From contig CAZKYP010000185.1 of NCBI GenBank assembly GCA_964556885.1, forward strand, positions 1 to 6,404: a stretch of 6,404 nt of DNA, in the 5' to 3' direction. Positions 1 to 4,727 of the stretch are shown piece after piece. The first letter of the stretch is position 1, and each line of letters starts with the position of its first letter. This DNA comes from CAZKYP01 sp964556885 (GTDB taxonomy: Bacteria; Planctomycetota; Phycisphaerae; Sedimentisphaerales; Anaerobacaceae). Below the pieces are notes generated by a model. It did not search any database. It was given only the letters and a program-made list of their open reading frames with translations, and was not told the DNA's origin. Position numbers and translations under genes: made by a program.

Positions 1-120
1 AAGCCAATTTTGACGCAAATCAATGGTTTCCAGGCTCAGAAAAAAGCTCTTTTACAAGTTAGATATTCTCTGATGACAGTCGCTGCGTGCTTATCCGGCT
101 GTAAGGCATGCGGAATTCGC
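1..120. other. Region downstream of ileS, no supported gene
   Basis: These bases follow the ileS stop codon on the minus strand. The only small minus-strand ORF here (16 codons, starting near 109) has no ribosome-binding site. I see no GC-rich hairpin with a U tract, only an AAAAGAGCTTTTTT stretch (around 44-57) that is too weak to call a terminator. A long plus-strand reading frame begins here, but it is the antisense shadow of ileS. If a neighbouring gene such as lspA or dksA follows ileS, it starts beyond the window edge. Confidence 0.5.
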
Positions 121-2982
121 TTAGCCGCGGACTACCTTGATGCAGCGCTCGCACAGGTCGGGGTATTCGCCGTCGGCGCCGACGCTCGGCCAGTAATTCC
201 AGCAGCGCTGGCATTTTGTGTGCTCGCTCATCTGGGCCGCTACGATGGTCTGGTCCAGGTTTGTCTGCAATTTGACCTCACTGACAATGCAGAGGGCTGC
301 GAATTGCTCAAGCCCGAACTCGTTAAGAAAATTCGTGACTTCCTCATTGCAGCTAATTGTCACGCAGGCCTGCTGATTGCTCGTGATTTTCTTCTCCTTC
401 CGCAGGTTCTCCAGCGCCCGCAGGACCTCGTCGCGCATCTTCATCAGTCTGTCCCATCGCGGCTCATCGGCGGCCAAATCGATAGAGTCATCGACCTTCG
501 GCATCTCCGCCAGGTGCACAGTATCGACCTTTTGCGATTTGAACTTCATCGCCGCCCATGCCTCTTCGGCGGTGTGTGCCAGTATCGGCGCCATCATTCG
601 AACAAGGGCGTCCAGTATCTGGTACATCGCTGTCTGGGCACTGCGGCGGGACGGACTGTCGGCTGCATCGCAGTACATCCGGTCCTTCAGAACGTCCATG
701 TAGATGCTGCTCATCTCGACCGTGCAGAAGTTGTAGACCAGCGAAAAGACGCGGTGGAAGATGAAGTCCTCGTAGGCACTGGTGACATTAGCGATGAGTT
801 TCTGCAACTGCCGAACGGCCCACTTGTCTATCTCGAACATTTTCTCGTAAGGAACGGACTGTTTCGTCGGATCGAAATCGTCGATATTGCCGAACAGATA
901 CCTGAGAGTATTCCTGATTTTCCTGTAGGCGTCCTGTGTCTTGCCGATGATTTCATCGTTGCAGCGGACGTCTTCCTGGTAGTTCACGCTGGATACCCAC
1001 AGCCGCAGTATGTCGGAGCCGTACTTTTTTATTTCGTCCTGTGCATTTACGTAGTTGCCGAGTGACTTCGACTGCTTCATTCCTTTCTCGTCAACGGTGA
1101 AGCCGTGGGTCAGAACATTTTTGAAGGGCGGCTTGCCCGTCGCACCGAGAGCCGGCAGTAGTGACAACTGGAACCAGCCGCGATGCTGGTCCGAGCCTTC
1201 GAGATATAAATCGACCGGCACCGGCCAGTTTGATTGTATCTCACAGGCACTATGCCAACTGGAGCCGGACTCGAACCAGACGTCGAAGATATTCTCTTCT
1301 TTCTGCAGTTCGTCGAAGGAGAAGCCGTCCGGCAGCTTGAAATCCTTGCCCAGAATTTCCTGCGGCGAATCTGTGAACCAGCTATCCGAACCTTTCTTAC
1401 CGATATGTTTGGCGACCGCCAAAACGGATTCTTTGGTGAGCAATGCTTTTCCCTGACCGTTCGTAAACGATGGGATAGGAAGTCCCCAGCTTCTCTGGCG
1501 GCTGATGCACCAGTCCGGCCGCGATTCGAGCATCCCGGCGATACGCTTCTGGCCCCAGGTGGGAATCCACCTTACCGCCTCGACGCTTTCGTTCGCCATG
1601 TCACGCAGGCTCTTGCCTGTTCCGGGCAGTTCTAAATCTACGCTGATGAACCACTGCTCGGTGGCCCTGAAGATAACAGGTCCTTTGCTTCGCCAGCAAT
1701 GCGGATAGCTGTGTGTAATCTTGCTCTGTGCAAAAAGCAGATTCTTGCTCTGCAGGTCGTTGTTGACAATCTCGTCGACCTCAAGCACGTTTTTCCCTTG
1801 CAGCCAGTCCGGCACTGTGTCGTCGTATCGGCCGTCGTCTTTGACCGGTGAATAAACGGCCAGGTCGTACTTCTGTCCGGACATGTAGTCCTCGAGCCCG
1901 TGCCCCGGCGCGGTATGCACAAGACCGGTACCATCCTCGGTCGTGACATATTCGGCAAGGATGACCATGTATGCATCCTTGTCCGTTGGATTTTTCTCGA
2001 CGAACGGGTGCTGATAACGCAGCCCTTCGAGATCGCTACCTTTGACTTTCTTTTCGCTGACACTGTATTGCCCGGCTTCCAGGTTGCCGGCCGCAGCGAC
2101 TGCTTCGATACGCTCGGTTGCCACGATCGAAACGAACTTTTGACCGTCTTTCTCGTAGCTCATCGCGGCGTATTCCAAATGTGGGTTAACCGCCACCGCA
2201 AGGTTGGCCGCAAGTGTCCACGGCGTCGTCGTCCAGATCATCAGGCAGGTCTTCGCCTCTTTTGCCTGCTCTTCTGTCACCAGGCCAAACTCGATGAGCT
2301 TCTTTGTGCTCTCTTCGGTTGCCGGGTAGTTTACGAAGATGCTCGGCGAAGAGATGTCTTTGTATTCCAGCTCCGCCTCGGCCAGGGCCGTCTCGCAGCC
2401 GATGGACCAGTGGATCGGCTTGAGCTGTTTATAGACCAGCCCCTTGCCGACCAGCTCTGCGAATACCTCAAGGATACCGGCTTCGTATGACGGCTTGAAC
2501 GTCAGATACGGATTATCGAAATCGCCGAATACTCCAAGCTCCTGGAACTGTTTGCTCTGGAGCTTGACATACTTTGCGGCGTATTTGCAGCAGAGCTTGC
2601 GGATTTCGGGCTTGCTCAGCTCGCGGGCCTTCTCGCCCAACTCGGTCATTACCTTCGATTCGATCGGCAGGCCGTGACAGTCCCAACCCGGTACGTAAGG
2701 AGCATCGAATCCGGCCATTGTCTTATACTTGATGACGAAATCTTTGAGGACCTTGTTGATGACATGTCCCATGTGAATATCGCCGTTGGCGTATGGAGGG
2801 CCGTCGTGCAGTGTGTACAGCGGAGAGCCTTTGCGGGCTTTGCGGATTTTAGCGTAGATGTTATCTTTCGACCATTGTTTGCGCATCTGCGGCTCACGCT
2901 GCACCAGGTTCGCCTTCATCGCAAAGCTCGTATTCGGCAGGTTCAGCGTATCACGATAACCTTTTTCTTTCGTCTCTGACAT
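121..2982 (-). CDS. ileS: Isoleucyl-tRNA synthetase (EC 6.1.1.5)
   Basis: This cytoplasmic class I aminoacyl-tRNA synthetase activates isoleucine with ATP and attaches it to tRNA-Ile. Its CP1 domain hydrolyses mischarged Val-tRNA-Ile. The protein has 953 residues, close to the 938 of E. coli IleRS. The N-terminal DTLNLPNTSFAMKANL block is typical of IleRS. The HIGH-type signature is PPYANGDIHMGH (62-73), followed by GWDCHGLPIE (99-108). The editing domain shows WTTTPWT (250-256) and GTGLVHTAPGHGLEDY (351-366); Asp365 matches the conserved editing aspartate. The KMSKS loop reads KQSKS (636-640), which keeps both lysines. The C-terminal zinc ribbon has Cys924, 927, 944 and 947 (CQRC...CERC), as in bacterial-type IleRS that needs the tail for tRNA binding. 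The frame is open back to 3015. I chose the ATG at 2982 because GAGGAA lies 7 nt upstream and because the proximal promoter would start transcripts at about 3011, inside the longer version. Regulation appears to be by the Ile-leader attenuator just upstream. Confidence 0.97.
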   Translation of the reverse strand: MSETKEKGYRDTLNLPNTSFAMKANLVQREPQMRKQWSKDNIYAKIRKARKGSPLYTLHDGPPYANGDIHMGHVINKVLKDFVIKYKTMAGFDAPYVPGWDCHGLPIESKVMTELGEKARELSKPEIRKLCCKYAAKYVKLQSKQFQELGVFGDFDNPYLTFKPSYEAGILEVFAELVGKGLVYKQLKPIHWSIGCETALAEAELEYKDISSPSIFVNYPATEESTKKLIEFGLVTEEQAKEAKTCLMIWTTTPWTLAANLAVAVNPHLEYAAMSYEKDGQKFVSIVATERIEAVAAAGNLEAGQYSVSEKKVKGSDLEGLRYQHPFVEKNPTDKDAYMVILAEYVTTEDGTGLVHTAPGHGLEDYMSGQKYDLAVYSPVKDDGRYDDTVPDWLQGKNVLEVDEIVNNDLQSKNLLFAQSKITHSYPHCWRSKGPVIFRATEQWFISVDLELPGTGKSLRDMANESVEAVRWIPTWGQKRIAGMLESRPDWCISRQRSWGLPIPSFTNGQGKALLTKESVLAVAKHIGKKGSDSWFTDSPQEILGKDFKLPDGFSFDELQKEENIFDVWFESGSSWHSACEIQSNWPVPVDLYLEGSDQHRGWFQLSLLPALGATGKPPFKNVLTHGFTVDEKGMKQSKSLGNYVNAQDEIKKYGSDILRLWVSSVNYQEDVRCNDEIIGKTQDAYRKIRNTLRYLFGNIDDFDPTKQSVPYEKMFEIDKWAVRQLQKLIANVTSAYEDFIFHRVFSLVYNFCTVEMSSIYMDVLKDRMYCDAADSPSRRSAQTAMYQILDALVRMMAPILAHTAEEAWAAMKFKSQKVDTVHLAEMPKVDDSIDLAADEPRWDRLMKMRDEVLRALENLRKEKKITSNQQACVTISCNEEVTNFLNEFGLEQFAALCIVSEVKLQTNLDQTIVAAQMSEHTKCQRCWNYWPSVGADGEYPDLCERCIKVVRG

Positions 2983-2989
2983 ATCACGG

Positions 2990-2995
2990 TTCCTC
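2990..2995 (-). promoter_or_regulatory. Ribosome-binding site of ileS
   Basis: GAGGAA on the minus strand lies 7 nt before the ATG at 2982. It is the strongest Shine-Dalgarno match near the start. It supports the 953-residue form over the frame beginning at 3015, which has no comparable site. Confidence 0.8.
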
Positions 2996-3017
2996 AAATT
3001 AGCAAAATAAGGCAAAC

Positions 3018-3046
3018 AGCATAAGCCCCGCGGCCAATCCTGTCAA
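3018..3046 (-). promoter_or_regulatory. Proximal ileS promoter (candidate)
   Basis: Minus-strand TTGACA (3041-3046, a perfect -35) is followed after exactly 17 nt by TATGCT (3018-3023, 4 of 6 matches to the -10 consensus). Transcription would begin near 3011, giving a leader of about 28 nt before ileS. It lies between the attenuator terminator and the gene, so it would supply IleRS independently of attenuation. The -35 falls in the loop of a GC-rich inverted repeat (3028-3054), so coincidence cannot be excluded. Confidence 0.55.
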
Positions 3047-3054
3047 GGCCGCAG
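3028..3054 (-). repeat. GC-rich inverted repeat in the ileS leader
   Basis: In minus-strand RNA, CUGCGGCC (3047-3054) pairs with GGCCGCGG (3028-3035): 8 bp including one G-U, with an 11-nt loop. No U tract follows, so it is not an intrinsic terminator. In a read-through transcript it would form a hairpin about 45 nt before the ileS start codon. In DNA it surrounds the -35 of the proximal promoter. Its role is unknown. Confidence 0.5.
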
Positions 3055-3096
3055 ATAATCTTATCCGGCACTTAAATCTTCAGTAAAATCTGTAAA

Positions 3097-3134
3097 CAAA
3101 AAAAGCCTTCCAAAGTTCGCTGCTCTGGAAGGCT
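3097..3134 (-). terminator. Intrinsic terminator of the ileS attenuator (3:4 hairpin)
   Basis: On the minus strand AGCCTTCCA (3126-3134) pairs perfectly with TGGAAGGCT (3104-3112) across a 13-nt loop. It is followed directly by a run of T (3098-3103, plus the last stem base). This is a canonical Rho-independent terminator. It lies about 115 nt upstream of ileS, in the same orientation, and 24 nt after the stop codon of the Ile-rich leader ORF. It therefore ends transcription before ileS unless its 5' arm is taken by the antiterminator. It could also end transcripts that read through from the 325-residue gene upstream. Confidence 0.9.
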
Positions 3135-3168
3135 CTAAATCCCGGTTTCGTAGCTTTCTCAGGGCAGC
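3119..3168 (-). promoter_or_regulatory. Antiterminator hairpin of the ileS attenuator (2:3 pairing)
   Basis: In minus-strand RNA two contiguous helices stack. GCUGCCCUG (3160-3168) pairs with CAGAGCAGC (3119-3127) at 8 of 9 positions. GAAAGCU (3152-3158) pairs with AGCCUUC (3128-3134) at 6 of 7. One bulged A (3159) lies between them and the loop is 17 nt. The total is 14 bp, using the whole 5' arm of the terminator, so the two folds exclude each other. The 5' strand overlaps the last leader codons (AAG CTG CCC), the TGA stop and the bases just after it. A ribosome at the stop would cover it. One paused at the Ile run 20-40 nt upstream would mostly leave it free. The pairing was found by eye, with no energy calculation. 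Confidence 0.8.
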
Positions 3169-3221
3169 TTCGTCCTTTCGTCAATAATTATGATAATAGC
3201 GATGTTTATGTTAATCTTCAT
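3159..3221 (-). CDS. Isoleucine-rich leader peptide of the ileS attenuator
   Basis: This 20-codon ORF encodes MKININIAIIIIIDERTKLP. Eight residues are isoleucine, including five in a row (codons 9-13), and ATT, ATC and ATA are all used, ATA twice. It starts about 32 nt after the predicted transcription start. It ends 24 nt before the terminator hairpin, overlapping the antiterminator. This placement matches leader peptides of amino-acid operons such as those of E. coli ilvGMEDA and pheST, where ribosome stalling at codons of the scarce amino acid selects the RNA fold. The product is probably only a by-product of sensing charged tRNA-Ile. The Shine-Dalgarno site is weak (GGGCAG, 5 nt before ATG), and that segment is itself part of the alternative pairing. 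The ORF is below usual gene-calling thresholds, so automatic annotation would likely miss it. Confidence 0.85.
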   Translation of the reverse strand: MKININIAIIIIIDERTKLP

Positions 3222-3232
3222 TTTTACTGCCC
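3162..3232 (-). promoter_or_regulatory. Possible protector helix (1:2 pairing) around the leader ORF
   Basis: GGGCAG (3227-3232), just upstream of the leader start codon, is a perfect complement of CUGCCC (3162-3167) at the end of the leader ORF, and a flanking U-G pair can extend it. This helix would remove the 5' strand of the antiterminator and favour termination when the leader is not translated. A ribosome initiating at the leader ATG would cover 3227-3232. It completes the 1:2, 2:3, 3:4 set of a classical attenuator, but 6-7 bp enclosing about 60 nt is modest evidence. Confidence 0.5.
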
Positions 3233-3259
3233 GTGAATCCGAATTACAATAAAAACACC

Positions 3260-3288
3260 CTTATACTATAATCATCGACCAAAATCAA
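3260..3288 (-). promoter_or_regulatory. Distal ileS promoter driving the attenuated leader
   Basis: Minus-strand TTGATT (3283-3288, 4 of 6) and TATAAG (3260-3265, 5 of 6) are separated by exactly 17 nt. An A/T-rich stretch upstream (about 3292-3330) resembles an UP element. The predicted start near 3253 gives a leader RNA of about 155 nt if it stops at the terminator, with the leader-peptide ATG about 32 nt in. Confidence 0.65.
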
Positions 3289-3315
3289 GTGCGAATTTAG
3301 AAAAATCGATGGTTT

Positions 3316-3420
3316 TTAATTTTTGTCTTGTTTCAAGTCCGGCTGATCATACCCATCAAAAGTCAGCAATAAGACACCCTGTGACAGAATCGTGTTCGTA
3401 GTTGGTTGTTCGTCGCTCAT
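3316..3420 (-). CDS. Small ORF of 34 codons, doubtful
   Basis: This minus-strand ORF lies between the 325-residue gene and the leader promoter. It begins MSDEQPTTNTILSQGVLLL, is acidic at its C-terminus (DGYDQPDLKQD), and ends with TAA at 3316. No Shine-Dalgarno site precedes the ATG. The start falls inside an inverted repeat, and there are no recognisable motifs or signal peptide. The frame is open for about 13 further codons upstream without another ATG. It may be a chance ORF or a decayed gene remnant. I do not recognise it. Confidence 0.2.
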   Translation of the reverse strand: MSDEQPTTNTILSQGVLLLTFDGYDQPDLKQDKN

Positions 3421-3435
3421 CGATGAACTATGAAC
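3394..3435. repeat. Inverted repeat with GTTCGT/ATGAAC units
   Basis: GTTCGTAGTT (3394-3403) is nearly the inverted complement of AACTATGAAC (3426-3435), with 9 of 10 matches. Inside it TTCGTCG (3409-3415) faces CGATGAA (3421-3427), with 6 of 7. Each arm holds two copies of a short unit (GTTCGT twice, TGAAC twice). Both mismatches are G-U pairs in plus-strand RNA but C-A in minus-strand RNA, so any RNA fold favours the plus strand. No U tract follows. It may be a copy of a dispersed intergenic palindrome, but only one copy is in view. Confidence 0.45.
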
Positions 3436-3497
3436 GAAAGGTACAGGCTGGGATAGTTAGTAGGAAAAATTGGACGGTGGGGTGGGCCGCTGCCTGA

Positions 3498-4475
3498 TTA
3501 TGGGTTGGGCAGGAGGATATTTTTCAGTTCGAAAGGGATTTTGCGATGGGTGGGATTGACTGCTATCACGAAGCGAATCTTTTCAATCGGGATGACACCG
3601 CCGGAGTCGGAATAAGAGCCGCTGCTGCTTCCGCCGACATTAGCGGGCAGGCGTCGATAGCCCCGAAATACATCAATCGGCTTACCGTCTTTTCCGATTA
3701 ATTGTCGATCTACCACAATACGGCTCGGCGGGGAGTCCACAACTGACAAGATATTTGTGGAATTCCTTCCCGGCGTTTGTACTGCGATGTCGAGATTATA
3801 TGATAATCTTGTTCCAGATGTCCTGCATTCGGCCTTGCGTACCTGGATGTTTATATCGGGGGTGAGTGACACCCAGTTGACATTAGGCTCGTACGGCACA
3901 TCGATATATTCAATTGATTCGGCCATTAGTGCATAAAAATATCCTTTGATACTGCTAATCTGGCTGTTGTCCGATCCGAGTAAGCCTACCTCGAGTTGGA
4001 TATTCATTTCACTTGGCTGCAATTCATTTATCCGTTGTGACAGAGGAGGTTGTTGAAGTCTTAAAACTGATCTGAGAAATGTCTGCCATCGGGATGGTCT
4101 GGGTGGCTGCACATATCGATTACGATAATGCAGGCCGTCATAAGACATACGTTTTATATCAGGTGTGTACCGATGGACATTTATTTTTCGGCCGTTGTCA
4201 ACTTCAAGTTCTGTGATAATACCGTCTGAACAAATACCTAATGTCGTGTTAGGATCATGTATATTGACTTGGCAGGATAACAATAAACTTTCCACCGGAA
4301 TCGAATTATTCGTAGGAATTGCTGTATTATATAATGTTTTGTAGTACCTTATAGAGTTCCATATTACGTCGAATTTTTTAGAAATCTTGGCGTCGATTTC
4401 TGTTTTGGCCCATGAAGCGGGCATCGTGATTATCAAAGCAATAATATGAATCACAAAAATCGGCCGCAGACGCAT
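3498..4475 (-). CDS. Secreted protein of unknown function
   Basis: I do not recognise this 325-residue protein. Residues 1-23 form a signal peptide: MRLR, a hydrophobic core (about 6-18), and a likely signal peptidase I site after SWA at 23. There is no lipobox cysteine and no later hydrophobic segment long enough to span a membrane, so export to the periplasm or outside is expected. The mature part has three cysteines (68, 82, 217); 68 and 82 could form a disulfide. It also has a basic, proline-rich stretch (about 120-145) and a Gly/Ser-rich linker (281-293) before a compact C-terminal segment ending KIPFELKNILLPNP. Much of the sequence has the alternating pattern of beta strands. The gene looks more AT-rich than ileS and the hydrolase gene, which may hint at a different origin. 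The ATG at 4475 has only a weak upstream GGAT as Shine-Dalgarno site. It is divergent from the downstream hydrolase gene and not clearly in an operon with ileS, since a promoter and a terminator lie between them. Confidence 0.75.
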   Translation of the reverse strand: MRLRPIFVIHIIALIITMPASWAKTEIDAKISKKFDVIWNSIRYYKTLYNTAIPTNNSIPVESLLLSCQVNIHDPNTTLGICSDGIITELEVDNGRKINVHRYTPDIKRMSYDGLHYRNRYVQPPRPSRWQTFLRSVLRLQQPPLSQRINELQPSEMNIQLEVGLLGSDNSQISSIKGYFYALMAESIEYIDVPYEPNVNWVSLTPDINIQVRKAECRTSGTRLSYNLDIAVQTPGRNSTNILSVVDSPPSRIVVDRQLIGKDGKPIDVFRGYRRLPANVGGSSSGSYSDSGGVIPIEKIRFVIAVNPTHRKIPFELKNILLPNP

Positions 4476-4727
4476 TTTTTATATCCATTCGATATTTTTC
4501 GTTCAATCGGTTTCTTAGTTGCTAATCCAAGATGTTTTACCTGCTCGCTTATTTATATATGTATTATTGAAACGGAATTTTCAAGAAAAATTTTATATAT
4601 TTGGTCGTTTGCAACGATTATATGACTTTTTGAGCTATTGAAGGGTGTATCTTGTTGTGCTATAATCCTGAATGCTTGTGGATTTTTCGATTTGTATTAT
4701 CGAATGATTTTATTAGGAAAGACACTC
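4476..4727. other. Divergent AT-rich intergenic region
   Basis: This region separates two genes transcribed away from each other. The plus-strand promoter at 4638-4666 is clear. For the minus-strand gene the best candidate is poor: TTGAAA (4579-4584) and TATATA (4554-4559) with a 19-nt spacer. Two small inverted repeats are visible: TTCGAT/ATCGAA at 4686-4704, in the plus-strand 5' UTR, and an A/T-only one around 4577-4592. I see no tRNA or recognisable riboswitch. Confidence 0.5.
4638..4666 (+). promoter_or_regulatory. Promoter of the DUF4038 hydrolase gene
   Basis: TTGAAG (4638-4643, 4 of 6) and a perfect TATAAT (4661-4666) are separated by 17 nt. The predicted start near 4673 gives a 5' UTR of about 55 nt. 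This UTR contains a 6-bp inverted repeat (4686-4691 with 4699-4704) and the ribosome-binding site AGGAAAG at 4715-4721, 6 nt before the ATG. Confidence 0.7.

Noticed and set aside
44..57. A/T palindrome as terminator for ileS
   Set aside because: It has too few GC pairs and essentially no loop to be a credible intrinsic terminator.
10..1065. Long plus-strand reading frame of 351 codons
   Set aside because: It is antisense to ileS, lacks a ribosome-binding site and family motifs, and reflects codon bias of the real gene.
2983..3015. Longer IleRS start at 3015 (adds MPYFANLRNRD)
   Set aside because: It has no ribosome-binding site, the extra residues do not look like IleRS, and it overlaps the predicted transcription start of the proximal promoter.
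3097..3232. Cyclic di-GMP (GEMM) or other known riboswitch, suggested by GAAAGCUACG near 3149-3158
   Set aside because: The remaining conserved GEMM segments and the second stem are missing, and the bases are accounted for by the attenuator pairing.
2983..3290. T-box riboswitch upstream of ileS
   Set aside because: No AGGGUGGNACCGCG-like T-box motif is present in the leader. The Ile-rich ORF explains the terminator better.
4672..4707. 11-codon ORF (MLVDFSICIIE) in the 5' UTR of the hydrolase gene
   Set aside because: It starts at the predicted transcription start with no ribosome-binding site and has no associated terminator, so it is probably chance.
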